Positions 35,992 to 44,344 of a stretch of 45,710 bases of DNA are shown in pieces (the stretch's first letter is position 1; every line of letters starts with the position of its first letter). Source of the DNA: JAWPMV01 sp038527215 (lineage in GTDB: Bacteria > Bacteroidota > Bacteroidia > J057); assembly GCA_038527215.1 (NCBI GenBank), contig JBCBGC010000058.1, forward strand, positions 1 to 45,710, read 5' to 3'. Below the pieces are notes generated by a model that had not been told where the DNA came from, searched no databases, and worked only from the letters and a program-made list of their open reading frames with translations. The position numbers and the translations under genes are program-made.

Positions 35992-37365
35992 ATGACTGAT
36001 ATGCGAATTCACCACGAATATAACCATTTTCCCATTGGCCTCACCCGCTTGCTGAGCTTATTTCTGGGATGCCTGATGATCGCCTGTAGTGCGGCAAATT
36101 CTTCTACGCAGGAAGGTACAGATACCCCAAGCGACAGCCTGAGTGAAGGGCGTAGGGTCCAGGAGGAAGATACCGGCCCTGGTCGGGTGATCACTGGCCC
36201 GGAGGTATTTCTGCGAGATAACGCGAGCCAACTCCAAGGGAAAAATGTTGGCGTGGTGGCCAACCATACCGCCCTTCTACCGGGAGGAGAACATCTGGTA
36301 GATGCGTTGATTCGCAATGGGGTTCAGGTTACCAAGGTATTTGCGCCGGAACATGGCTTCCGTGGCACGGCCGATGCTGGGGAAAAGGTAGCTGATGGGG
36401 TGGATCAAAAGACGGGGCTGCCTATCATTTCTCTCTACGGAAAATCCAGAAAGCCCAATACTGAGCAAATGTCCGGACTGGAGGTAGTGGTGTTCGACAT
36501 TCAGGATATAGGTTCCCGCCATTATACCTACATCGGAACCATGAGCTATATGATGGAGGCTTGTGCCGAAAAAGGTATCCCTATGTGGGTGCTGGACCGT
36601 CCCAACCCCAATGGATGGTATGTGGATGGCCCGGTGCTGGAAGCCGGTCATGAATCCTTCATTGGCATGCACCACATTCCGATCGTGCACGGGATGACCA
36701 TCGCGGAATATGCCCAAATGGTGAACCAGGAAGGCTGGTTGGAAGAGGGAGTACAGGTGGAGCTTGCTTATGCCTTATGTGAAGGCTATCAGCACAATAT
36801 GCGTTGGGATGCCACGGGATTGGCATGGGTACCCCCTTCTCCCAATATCGGCACCGAATATGCAGCCTATTTATATCCGGCTCTCTGCTGGTTTGAGCCT
36901 ACGCCAGTCAGCCTGGGCCGGGGAACCGATGACGCCTTCACTATGATTGGTGCGCCCTGGTTTCAACTCCCGCAGGATGCGGCTGCCCGGGCCAGTACTT
37001 TTATGTACGGACTGGATTTTCAGGAAAAAGATTTTACACCGGTTTCTCTCCCAGGGAAATCAAAATATCCCAAATTTCAGGATGAACTTTGCCAAGGCAT
37101 GACCTTCACCAATCGGGTTTCCGGTAAGGATTTATTGCTGGCAGGAACCGCTATGATGGCCTATTTTTATCAACTTCACCAGCAAAAGGCTGTTTCCGGG
37201 GCCTATTTTAAAAAGGGCTTCCACCGTTGGCCAGGCAATGAAAGCTTCAAAAAACAAATCCAGGATGGGGTTGCAACTGAGGATATTTATCAGAGCTGGC
37301 AAGCCGATGTGCAGGAATTTAAAAGCGTCAGAAAAAAGTACCTGCTTTACGAGGATTTTGAGTAG
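35992..37365 (+). CDS. namZ: NamZ-type exo-beta-N-acetylmuramidase lipoprotein (DUF1343, GH171)
   Basis: A 457-residue lipoprotein: LLSLFLGCLMIAC ends in the lipid-modified Cys. ATG 35992 or 36001 can start it; the frame is open from a TTG at 35959. The DUF1343 lines are VGVVANHTALLPGGEHLVD, KVFAPEHGFRGTADAGEKV (Glu120, in the conserved EHGFRG segment), LPIISLYGKSRKP, VFDIQDIGSRHYTYIGTM, VLDRPNPNGWYVDGPVLE, MTIAEYAQMVN and VSLGRGTDDAFTMIGAPWF. NamZ removes N-acetylmuramic acid from the non-reducing end of peptidoglycan fragments, so the product probably works in the periplasm in cell-wall recycling. An acid-rich spacer follows the lipid Cys. No muramic-acid uptake gene is adjacent. Confidence 0.88.
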   Translation: MTDMRIHHEYNHFPIGLTRLLSLFLGCLMIACSAANSSTQEGTDTPSDSLSEGRRVQEEDTGPGRVITGPEVFLRDNASQLQGKNVGVVANHTALLPGGEHLVDALIRNGVQVTKVFAPEHGFRGTADAGEKVADGVDQKTGLPIISLYGKSRKPNTEQMSGLEVVVFDIQDIGSRHYTYIGTMSYMMEACAEKGIPMWVLDRPNPNGWYVDGPVLEAGHESFIGMHHIPIVHGMTIAEYAQMVNQEGWLEEGVQVELAYALCEGYQHNMRWDATGLAWVPPSPNIGTEYAAYLYPALCWFEPTPVSLGRGTDDAFTMIGAPWFQLPQDAAARASTFMYGLDFQEKDFTPVSLPGKSKYPKFQDELCQGMTFTNRVSGKDLLLAGTAMMAYFYQLHQQKAVSGAYFKKGFHRWPGNESFKKQIQDGVATEDIYQSWQADVQEFKSVRKKYLLYEDFE

Positions 37366-37375
37366 CAAAAATCTG

Positions 37376-37383
37376 TATCTTTG
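37376..37383 (+). promoter_or_regulatory. Bacteroidota -7 element upstream of the GtrB-like gene
   Basis: TATCTTTG is an exact TAnnTTTG match, 31 bp before the ATG at 37415. A TTTTG at 37356-37360, inside the end of the namZ-like gene, lies 15 bp upstream and may be the -33 box, slightly closer than usual. Confidence 0.55.
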
Positions 37384-37414
37384 TCCTCCTTTTACGAACG
37401 CCTAAGGCTCTTTT

Positions 37415-38362
37415 ATGGACATTTCCGTAGTCGTACCTCTGTATAACGAAGATGAATCTCTCCCCGAACTCATGGGCTGGATTGACAAAGTGATGCAGGC
37501 GAACCAATATTCCTACGAAGTCATCATGATAGATGATGGCAGCAATGATAACTCCTGGTCTGTGATTCAGAAATTATCCGAGGAATTCCCTGCTTTACGG
37601 GGGATAAAGTTCCAGCGAAACTATGGCAAATCCGCTGCGCTTCATACCGGCTTTCAGGCAGCTCAGGGAGAAGTGGTGATCACCATGGATGCAGACCTTC
37701 AGGATAGTCCGGATGAAATTCCTACCCTCTATAAAGGCATCAAGGAGAAGGGCTATGATTTGATTTCAGGATGGAAAAAAAAGCGCTACGATCCCATCAT
37801 GAAGACCATCCCTTCCAAGTTTTTTAACTTCATCACCCGCCTGGTTTCGGGGATTCATAATCTACACGATTTTAACTGTGGACTGAAAGCCTACCGCAAT
37901 GAGGTAGTGAAAGCCATTGAAGTGTATGGAGAAATGCACCGATATGTACCGCTTTTGGCTAAATGGGCTGGCTTCGCCAATATCGGGGAGCAAGTTGTTC
38001 AGCATCGTGCCCGCAAATATGGCGTAACAAAATTTGGACTGAATCGCTTTATCAATGGCTTCCTTGACCTGATTTCCATCGTCTTTGTCAATAAGTACCT
38101 CAAAAAGCCGATGCACTTTTTCGGAACCTGGGGAAGCGTATTTGCCTTAATCGGTGGAGGTACTTTGATTTACCTGATGATTTCTAAGCTGGTCTATGGA
38201 TATGGTTTGGGAGCCCGAACGCCTGCCATGCTCTTTGGAGCGGTCAGTTTACTCTTAGGCATCATTCTGTTTACCACCGGTCTGTTGGCTGAATTGATCA
38301 GCCGTACCTCTCCGGATAGAAACCAATATCGAATTTCCGATCGTATTAATTCAGAAGATTAG
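37415..38362 (+). CDS. GtrB/DPM-like polyprenyl-phosphate glycosyltransferase
   Basis: A 315-residue family 2 glycosyltransferase that loads a sugar onto a polyprenyl phosphate carrier. The family lines are ISVVVPLYNEDESLPEL (3-19), VIMIDDGSNDNSW (about 36-48), MDADLQDSPDEIP (DAD metal motif, about 91-103) and SGWKKKRYDP (about 117-126). Two C-terminal membrane segments follow (FGTWGSVFALIGGGTLIYLMISKLVYG and AMLFGAVSLLLGIILFTTGLLAELI). The end RTSPDRNQYRISDRI is typical of the class. The sugar cannot be told. It lies 49 bp before the epimerase gene on the same strand, so they may be an operon that supplies a surface glycan or glycoprotein. Confidence 0.88.
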   Translation: MDISVVVPLYNEDESLPELMGWIDKVMQANQYSYEVIMIDDGSNDNSWSVIQKLSEEFPALRGIKFQRNYGKSAALHTGFQAAQGEVVITMDADLQDSPDEIPTLYKGIKEKGYDLISGWKKKRYDPIMKTIPSKFFNFITRLVSGIHNLHDFNCGLKAYRNEVVKAIEVYGEMHRYVPLLAKWAGFANIGEQVVQHRARKYGVTKFGLNRFINGFLDLISIVFVNKYLKKPMHFFGTWGSVFALIGGGTLIYLMISKLVYGYGLGARTPAMLFGAVSLLLGIILFTTGLLAELISRTSPDRNQYRISDRINSED

Positions 38363-38411
38363 GGTATTTCTCTCTTTCTTTATCCTTCCATTTTAGCTCA
38401 TTTCCTTGTTT

Positions 38412-39482
38412 ATGAAGTATCACTTGATTTCCGGCGGCTGTGGATTTGTCGGAAGAAACGTGGCCAAACATTTATTGAATACTACTGCTGACCGGATCAT
38501 CATTGTTGATGATCTTTCCGTAGGCATCTCTCCCGGACTGTGGCCAGTACCAGAAGGGAAATTTCTGGGGGGAAGCCCTCAACGCACTGTTGAAGAAATG
38601 GAGTTTTGGGGCGAGGATGAGCGCTTATTATTCTGGAAAGGAGATTTTCGGCTGTTTCTCCGTTTATTGATGGACAAGGATGATTGGCTAAAAACCACCT
38701 ACGGATTGGACGTTGAAAAATTCGCTGATGTATTTCATTTCGCAGCCATTGTAGGAGGTCGCTCCAAGATTGATGGCGATCCCATGATGGTGGCCCTGGA
38801 TCTATCCATTGATGCGGAGTTGTTCTACTGGGCGGTCCGGCATCAGCCAGCTCGCCTACTATTCCCCAGCTCCAGTGCCGCATATCCCGTCAACCTTCAA
38901 AAAGAATCTGGCTATGTGGCCCTCAAAGAATCAGACATTGATTTTGCCGGAGGGAACCTGGGACAGCCTGACATGACCTATGGTTGGTCCAAACTTACGG
39001 GAGAGTATTTGGCGCGCATCGCAGCAGAACATTATGGCTTGCATGTGGCTAGTGTTAGGCCTTTCTCTGGATATGGAGAAGACCAGGACCTGAGCTATCC
39101 TATCCCAGCCATTGCTGCCCGGGCGGCTGGCAAAGAAAACCCCTTCGAAGTATGGGGGACCGGTAAGCAAGGGCGAGACTTCGTTCACATAGATGACTGT
39201 GTGGATTGCATCATGTTTGCCCTGGACAATATCTCTGACGGCCGCGCCATCAACATCGGTTCAGGAAAGATCACCTCTTTCCTGGAAATCATTGATGTGT
39301 TCACAGATTTTGCAGGCTATAAACCCACCATAAAACCGCTATTACACAAACCAGTTGGGGTACATGCCAGACATGCGGATATGACGTATGTATTTGATGA
39401 AATGGGGTGGAAACCAAAGATAAGTTTGCGCGAAGGAATGCGCAGGGTGTATGAGGCGGCTTTACGCGCCAGCACTTCCTGA
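38412..39482 (+). CDS. NAD-dependent sugar-nucleotide epimerase/dehydratase
   Basis: A 356-residue extended SDR enzyme. The Rossmann NAD-binding line is HLISGGCGFVGRNVAKHLL (Gly8 to Gly14) and the acidic segment IIVDDLSVG ends the second strand. The active-site motif is YGWSK (Tyr190, Lys194) with Ser/Ala-rich LLFPSSSAAYP upstream. A C-terminal substrate part contains RPFSGYGEDQD, EVWGTGKQGRDFVHIDDCVDC and NIGSGKI. It works on a nucleotide sugar in the cytoplasm; the exact substrate is unknown. ATG 38412 was chosen over an upstream TTG at 38406. It follows the GtrB-like gene by 49 bp. Confidence 0.88.
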   Translation: MKYHLISGGCGFVGRNVAKHLLNTTADRIIIVDDLSVGISPGLWPVPEGKFLGGSPQRTVEEMEFWGEDERLLFWKGDFRLFLRLLMDKDDWLKTTYGLDVEKFADVFHFAAIVGGRSKIDGDPMMVALDLSIDAELFYWAVRHQPARLLFPSSSAAYPVNLQKESGYVALKESDIDFAGGNLGQPDMTYGWSKLTGEYLARIAAEHYGLHVASVRPFSGYGEDQDLSYPIPAIAARAAGKENPFEVWGTGKQGRDFVHIDDCVDCIMFALDNISDGRAINIGSGKITSFLEIIDVFTDFAGYKPTIKPLLHKPVGVHARHADMTYVFDEMGWKPKISLREGMRRVYEAALRASTS

Positions 39483-39982
39483 GATTTCCAGTTTGGGGGG
39501 GAGAGAAGGTGCCTATTCGGGGTGCGTGAACAACGCTTCGGATGGATGGGCTCTCCGAGCAATCACGTAAAGTACCACCGCAAAAAACGGAATAGGCAGC
39601 AAAAACGGGAAAAAGAAATAAATAGTAAACGAGAGGCTTACCAGGAAAAAAAGACAGGTATGGAAAAGAAAACTCTGCAAGTTCATAGTGCTTGTAATAG
39701 CCTTTAGTTCAAGGCTTTTGCTTGTTTGGGAAAAACGTCCTTACATCGGTGTTAGTACAAGTTTACCGAAATATTGCTAAAAATGAAAGATGGAATGCGC
39801 AGTTTTTCTTTCTTGGATTTTGCCCATTAATACGCCAGATCTTTCCATTCACACGTTCAAAATGTCAGTTCGCCCCAAAGTAATCCAGGTATCAGACTGC
39901 ATACCAGCCAGATAGGTTGCATACTAACCTTTTTGACCGCCAAAAAGTTTTTACATCAAACAAGCCAGCCTGTCAAAAAGAG
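39483..39982. other. Intergenic region between the epimerase and PhoX genes
   Basis: 500 bp between two genes ending toward each other. Apart from the small minus-strand frame at 39513-39686 I see no gene. A 7-bp AT-rich hairpin (CTTTTTG with CAAAAAG, 39929-39947) followed by a short T-run is present, with no gene ending close by. Confidence 0.4.
39513..39686 (-). CDS. Possible small two-helix membrane protein
   Basis: A 57-codon open frame in an otherwise empty gap. The product starts MNLQSFLFHTCLFFLVSLSF, runs through two hydrophobic stretches (about residues 6-28 and 33-44) separated by Pro-rich PFLLPIPF, and ends in a polar tail RRAHPSEALFTHPE. The hydrophobic-then-polar layout is gene-like, but T-rich DNA can give such frames by chance. 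No promoter match was found. No function is known. Confidence 0.35.
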   Translation of the reverse strand: MNLQSFLFHTCLFFLVSLSFTIYFFFPFLLPIPFFAVVLYVIARRAHPSEALFTHPE

Positions 39983-41395
39983 TCATGCGGCGGGAGTATG
40001 TTTTTTCTGCCAGGGCCCCTGTATGGCCAGCGTCAGGCCGGCATGCTGAATATTTACGAAGAGGGTCCGGCCACTGGGAGAAAAGCAAACGCCGGTTAAC
40101 TCGGAATCCGGATGCCCTACATTTTTCCCAAATATGTAGAATTTGCCTTCGGGGGTAAGCCCAACCAGATTCGGATCATCCGCATCTTCACAAAGCATGA
40201 GGCCGCCCCAGGGAGCCACGGTCAGGTTATCACAGTGCTTGCAAATGTCGGTATGATTGGGCTCAGCAAAAAGCTCCAATTTGCCTGGAGCATCCGCTTC
40301 CTGGGGGGTGCCTTCAAACTCGCTGGGAATATAGCGGAAGACCTGCCCCTTTTGAATCCGGCCTCCATTGGTGCAGGCAAAATATACTTCGTTGTTTCCA
40401 AACCACATGCCTTCCCCGCGGGCAAAGACGGCAGCCCCCTTGTCAAAGCCCTGGTGCCGCAGATCATCTTCCGGAGAAAGTACATTTTCAATGTCTATCC
40501 AGGTAACGGCGAAAGCGACCCTTTCAGGAAATCCCGTATGGTCTGTCCAATTGCGGGTATCTTTTTGAGGGGCATCATGGATTTTCAAGGCTTGGAGTTT
40601 GCCGCCCCGCTGTAGCTCTCCGGGAGCATGAGGCACAAAACGGTAAATCAGCCCATCTCCCCGATCCTCGGTCTGATACACAATCCCTGTCCGCGGATCG
40701 ACACAGACGGCTTCATGGTTGAACCGTCCCATATCCGTGAGGGGAACCGGCATGACCAGTCCATCCGCCGTAGCAGGCACTTCGAAGTTGAAGCCGTGGT
40801 CTTTTTCCAGCACGTCATCTGCCCGATCGGTATTTTCCTCACACGTAATCCAGCTTCCCCAGGGTGTAGGTCCGCCGGCACAATTTCGAATGGTCCCAGC
40901 CAGGCTCATATACTGAGAGACTACCTGCTGGTGATCCTCGTCAAAAATGACGGAGGTAGTTCCTCCCAGCCCAGGGGTCTGGCCTCGGCCGAAATCGTAA
41001 AAGCGATGGGTGGCCATCTTTGCCAAGCGCTCATTTTCCTTGCCGAAGGCTCCCGACTTGAAATCATCCGGACTGATTTCGTGATTTCTGATCAAGACCA
41101 TTTTCCCGTCTGGTCGGGTAAAGGTGGCCATGCCATCGCCGCGATTAGGAACCAATAAGCCATCATCCATGGGGTCTCCCCAGCGGGAAATCACCTGATA
41201 CCCAAAGCCTTTGGGCAGATCAAACAGTCCTTTTGGATCTTTGATCAGCGGCCCGTAGCCAGGGGCAGAAAGGGCTACCCTCAAGGCTTCTGTTTGCCCG
41301 GAAGGCGTACAAGCAAATTTGCTCAAGCCCAGAAAACCCAGGCTAGCCATGGTAGATAGGCGAATAAATTCGCGGCGGTTGCGAGAAGTAGACAT
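39983..41395 (-). CDS. PhoX/DUF839 family protein, Tat-exported
   Basis: A 470-residue exported protein. The N-terminus has a twin-arginine motif (RNRREFIRLS, Arg7-Arg8) and a hydrophobic stretch ending in SKFAC, so it may be both Tat-exported and lipid-modified. The DUF839/PhoX lines are GDGMATF, LIRNHEISP, GLGGTTSVIFDEDHQQVV, NCAGGPTPWGSWITCEEN (about 168-185), GRFNHEAVCVDPRTGIVYQTEDRGDGLIYRFVP, and DNLTVAPWGGLMLCEDADD near the end. PhoX enzymes are calcium- and iron-dependent alkaline phosphatases of the periplasm. The end NIQHAGLTLAIQGPW matches the usual family end. It is a single gene divergent from the palindrome array. Confidence 0.88.
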   Translation of the reverse strand: MSTSRNRREFIRLSTMASLGFLGLSKFACTPSGQTEALRVALSAPGYGPLIKDPKGLFDLPKGFGYQVISRWGDPMDDGLLVPNRGDGMATFTRPDGKMVLIRNHEISPDDFKSGAFGKENERLAKMATHRFYDFGRGQTPGLGGTTSVIFDEDHQQVVSQYMSLAGTIRNCAGGPTPWGSWITCEENTDRADDVLEKDHGFNFEVPATADGLVMPVPLTDMGRFNHEAVCVDPRTGIVYQTEDRGDGLIYRFVPHAPGELQRGGKLQALKIHDAPQKDTRNWTDHTGFPERVAFAVTWIDIENVLSPEDDLRHQGFDKGAAVFARGEGMWFGNNEVYFACTNGGRIQKGQVFRYIPSEFEGTPQEADAPGKLELFAEPNHTDICKHCDNLTVAPWGGLMLCEDADDPNLVGLTPEGKFYIFGKNVGHPDSELTGVCFSPSGRTLFVNIQHAGLTLAIQGPWQKKHTPAA

Positions 41396-41489
41396 ACAGC
41401 TAAGGAGTTTTGTTATCTACAATATAGGCTTTCCCTGATATTCTGAGGTTAAATTTGTGTTAGGAATCTGCCAGGTGATGTTGCAGGGG

Positions 41490-42085
41490 GGGCCGCTGTA
41501 GCCGCAGTTTGCAACTGCGGCTTGGGATATGACCGGCTGGAAGCCAGTGTTACGGACCTTCGTCCTGGGTGGTGACCGGCTGGAAGCCGGTGTTGCGGGG
41601 GGGCCGCTGTAGCCGCAGTTTGCAACTGCTGCATGGGATCAGACCGGCTGGAAGCCAGTGTTACGGACCTTCGTCCTGGGTGGTGATCGGCTGGAAGCCA
41701 GTGTTGCGGGAGCCCTGCTGTAGCCGCAGTTTGCAACTGCGGCATGGGATTAGACCGGCTGGAAGCCAGTATTACGGACCTTCGTCCTGGGATATGACCG
41801 ACTGGAAGCCAGTGTTGCGGGGACCCGCCGTAGCCGCAGTTTGCAACTGCGGCATGAGATATGACCGGCTGGAAGCCAGTGTTACGGACGTTCGTCCTGG
41901 GTGATGACCGGCTGGAAGCCGGTGTTGCGGGGGACCCGCCGTAGCCGCAGTTTGCAACTGCGGCATAGGATTAGACCGGCTTGAAGCCAGTGTTACGGAC
42001 GTTCGTCCTGGGTGGTGACCGGCAGGAAGCCAGTGTTACGGACGTTCGTCCTGGGTGATGACCGGCTGGAAGCCGGTGTTGCGGT
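41490..42085. repeat. Intergenic array of three alternating palindromes, about 111-bp period
   Basis: Type A is a perfect 9-bp hairpin, GCCGCAGTT and AACTGCGGC with a TGC loop, at 41501, 41612 (one arm mutated), 41723, 41833 and 41944. Type B is ACCGGCT-GGA-AGCCGGT or a one-base variant, at 11 sites from about 41532 to 42062. Type C is GGACG-TT-CGTCC or a variant followed by TGGG, at six sites. The order is A-B-C-B, repeated about 111 bp apart, and the last stretch lacks type A. There are no unique spacers. It lies between the divergent PhoX gene and the carotenoid desaturase, and open frames inside it (TGWKPVLR) are by-products. Confidence 0.9.
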
Positions 42086-42147
42086 CGGTCTCAAAACAAT
42101 TTCTATTGCCCGGCAGTCTGTATCTTCATAAAAAGGAACCATTTCAT

Positions 42148-43623
42148 TTGGCACACAACATCATCATCATAGGGGCAGGTATAGGAGGATTAGCGGCCGC
42201 TATCCGCCTACAGGCCCAGGGGCATCAGGTCAGCGTGTACGAAGCTGGAACCAAACCCGGCGGCAAACTCAACCAATTTTTTCAGGATGGATTTCGCTTT
42301 GATGCAGGCCCATCTTTGTTCACCTTACCCGAGCAGGTAGAGGAGTTATTCTCCCTGGCAGGAAAAAATGCGCAGGAGGAATTTCCTTACGAATCCCTGC
42401 CGATCATCACCCGCTACCAATATGAGGATGGAACGGTATTACATGCCTGGGCTGATCCCAAGGCTTTTGCCCAGGAAATCCAGGAAAAAACGGATGACGA
42501 AGCGGCACAAGTAGAAAAGTTCCTGCAGAAAAGCCAGGAGCTATACGGGATCACTTCGCACGTTTTTCTGGAAAGATCGCTTCATCAGCTGAGCACCTAT
42601 TTGCAAAAGGATACCCTAAAGTCCATGCTAAAGCTCCATAAACTGGATGCTTTTCGTAGCATGAACCGAGCCAATAAAGGCTACTTTTCTGATCCCAGGG
42701 TCGTGCAGCTATTCAATAGATACGCTACTTACAACGGCTCCAATCCTTATGTAGCGCCGGCTACCTTAAATATCATCGCTCATTTGGAACACAATCTCGG
42801 GGCTTTTTTCCCGAAAAAAGGCATGTACCAAATCAGTGAAAGCTTGTATGAGTTAGCGGTGGAGTTAGGGGTGTCGTTTCATTTCGGACAAAAAGTGGAT
42901 GAAATCACGGTTTCGGAAAAAAGCGTAACGGGCATCAGAATAGGAGAAATTCCTATAGCCGCAGACCTGGTAGTGAGCAATGCAGACGTTGTGCCTACGT
43001 ACCGGCATTTGTTGGCCTCGGAGAAAGCGCCCGAGCGAACCCTTACCCAACCCCGGTCCAGTTCTGCCCTCATTTTTTACTGGGGCATGGAGGCGCTTTT
43101 TCCAGAACTTGACCTACATAATATTTTCTTTAGCCAGGATTATTCCGGGGAGTTCGAAACCATGTGGGAGGAAGCGGGCATTTCTGATGATCCCACGGTC
43201 TATCTGTATATATCTTCCAAGCAGGTTCCTGATGACGCGCCCGCAGGGAAAGAAAACTGGTTTGTGATGATCAATGTTCCGCCTCAAAATGGCCAGAACT
43301 GGGATGCGTTGGTGGCTCAGGCCCGAAAACATATCATCGCCAAGCTGAGCCGTATGTTGGGACGGGATATCGAATCTCTGATTTCTTCTGAGTCCGTGCT
43401 GGACCCGCGCCGGATCGAAGCGGAGACTTCCTCTTATCAGGGGGCCCTCTATGGCAATAGTTCAAACAACCGCTTTGCGGCTTTTTTGCGGCATCCTAAT
43501 TTTTCTCCCCGGATCAAAGGCTTATATTTCTGTGGAGGCAGCGTACATCCGGGCGGTGGCATTCCGCTATGTTTGCTTTCGGCACGGATTGTATCGGACC
43601 TCATTGAAAAGCGACACACATGA
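42148..43623 (+). CDS. CrtI/CrtD-type carotenoid desaturase
   Basis: A 491-residue flavoprotein of the phytoene desaturase family. The FAD-binding start is NIIIIGAGIGGLAAAIRLQAQGHQVSVYEAG; the family signatures are KPGGKLNQFFQDGFRFDAGPSLF (about 34-56), the ATYNGSNPYVAPATL line, MYQISESLYELAVELG, and the C-terminal GLYFCGGSVHPGGGIPLCLLSARIV. I chose TTG 42148, preceded by AAAAAGG, as start because the first residues then fall at the family's usual N-terminus; the frame stays open upstream only because it runs through the palindrome array. It overlaps the acyltransferase gene by 4 bp (ATGA). With CruF nearby a 3',4'-desaturase (CrtD) role is possible, but phytoene desaturation is not excluded. 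Confidence 0.85.
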   Translation: MAHNIIIIGAGIGGLAAAIRLQAQGHQVSVYEAGTKPGGKLNQFFQDGFRFDAGPSLFTLPEQVEELFSLAGKNAQEEFPYESLPIITRYQYEDGTVLHAWADPKAFAQEIQEKTDDEAAQVEKFLQKSQELYGITSHVFLERSLHQLSTYLQKDTLKSMLKLHKLDAFRSMNRANKGYFSDPRVVQLFNRYATYNGSNPYVAPATLNIIAHLEHNLGAFFPKKGMYQISESLYELAVELGVSFHFGQKVDEITVSEKSVTGIRIGEIPIAADLVVSNADVVPTYRHLLASEKAPERTLTQPRSSSALIFYWGMEALFPELDLHNIFFSQDYSGEFETMWEEAGISDDPTVYLYISSKQVPDDAPAGKENWFVMINVPPQNGQNWDALVAQARKHIIAKLSRMLGRDIESLISSESVLDPRRIEAETSSYQGALYGNSSNNRFAAFLRHPNFSPRIKGLYFCGGSVHPGGGIPLCLLSARIVSDLIEKRHT

Positions 43624-44270
43624 TCCAGGCAAAACCTAGCTTGCGCGGGCGATTCTTTTGGCGAAATTGGTCCAAATGGGGTACGCGCCTGCGTTTTCAG
43701 CAGATGCGGATAGTAGGCGAAACTGTGGCCGATCCCCAGCGGTCCATCCTCATGGTCGGAAACCATATCTCCTGGTGGGATGGGTTTTGGCCCATTGAAC
43801 TGAACCGCCGCATCTGGAAAAAGCAGTATCATGTCATGATGCTGGAAGACCAGCTAAAACTCCGGATGTTTATGCGTGAAGGAGGCGCTTTTTCCATCCA
43901 ACCGAATAGCCGGGACATGCTCAACTCACTGAAGTATGCAGCAGAACTTCTGAATGATGCGCGCAACCTGGTGCTGATGTATCCTCAGGGCAAAATCCAC
44001 TCTTTGTACGAATCTCAAATCGACTTTTCTCCCGGGGTAAAAAAAATCCTCAAGTGGACGGAAAAACCTGTGCAGGTGATGATGTTTGTGATGCTGATTG
44101 ACTTTGGCTCTTTTGCCCGACCAACCCTGACCTATTACCTGGAGGAATGGCAGCCAGGCAAGGGGGAGTTGGGTCAGGCCTACCAGGCATTTTATGCTAC
44201 CTGTCTGGCTCGGCAAAAAAAAGACCTGCTCTCTGGAAAAATCTCTCCCGAGGAGGCGGCCTCCGAATGA
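43620..44270 (+). CDS. PlsC-like acyltransferase
   Basis: A 216-residue membrane-associated protein of the 1-acylglycerol-phosphate acyltransferase family. The catalytic His-x4-Asp motif is GNHISWWDGF (His49, Asp54) and the substrate-binding MYPQGKIHSL replaces the usual PEGTR line. The start ATG overlaps the stop of the carotenoid desaturase (ATGA), a sign of translational coupling. From this context I infer acylation of a carotenoid glycoside or related lipid; phospholipid synthesis is the alternative. It is followed after 74 bp by the GH130 gene. Confidence 0.85.
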   Translation: MIQAKPSLRGRFFWRNWSKWGTRLRFQQMRIVGETVADPQRSILMVGNHISWWDGFWPIELNRRIWKKQYHVMMLEDQLKLRMFMREGGAFSIQPNSRDMLNSLKYAAELLNDARNLVLMYPQGKIHSLYESQIDFSPGVKKILKWTEKPVQVMMFVMLIDFGSFARPTLTYYLEEWQPGKGELGQAYQAFYATCLARQKKDLLSGKISPEEAASE

Positions 44271-44344
44271 TTGTAATGCTTTGACGAATTTTTTGGCCCT
44301 GGATTGGCTTAGGAAGACTAGATTGCCCCTCAAATCGTCTAGCT

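Noticed and set aside
39929..39952. Rho-independent terminator in the epimerase-PhoX gap
   Set aside because: The 7-bp hairpin is AT-rich, and the nearest + strand gene ends about 450 bp upstream, so a terminator role is not supported.
41449..41966. Open frames with repeated TGWKPVLR or LPAGHHPG residues on both strands
   Set aside because: They are translations of the palindrome array, change frame between units and have no start site or family match.
41490..42085. CRISPR array
   Set aside because: The repeated units are three palindromes in a fixed order; there are no unique spacers of even length and no cas genes nearby.
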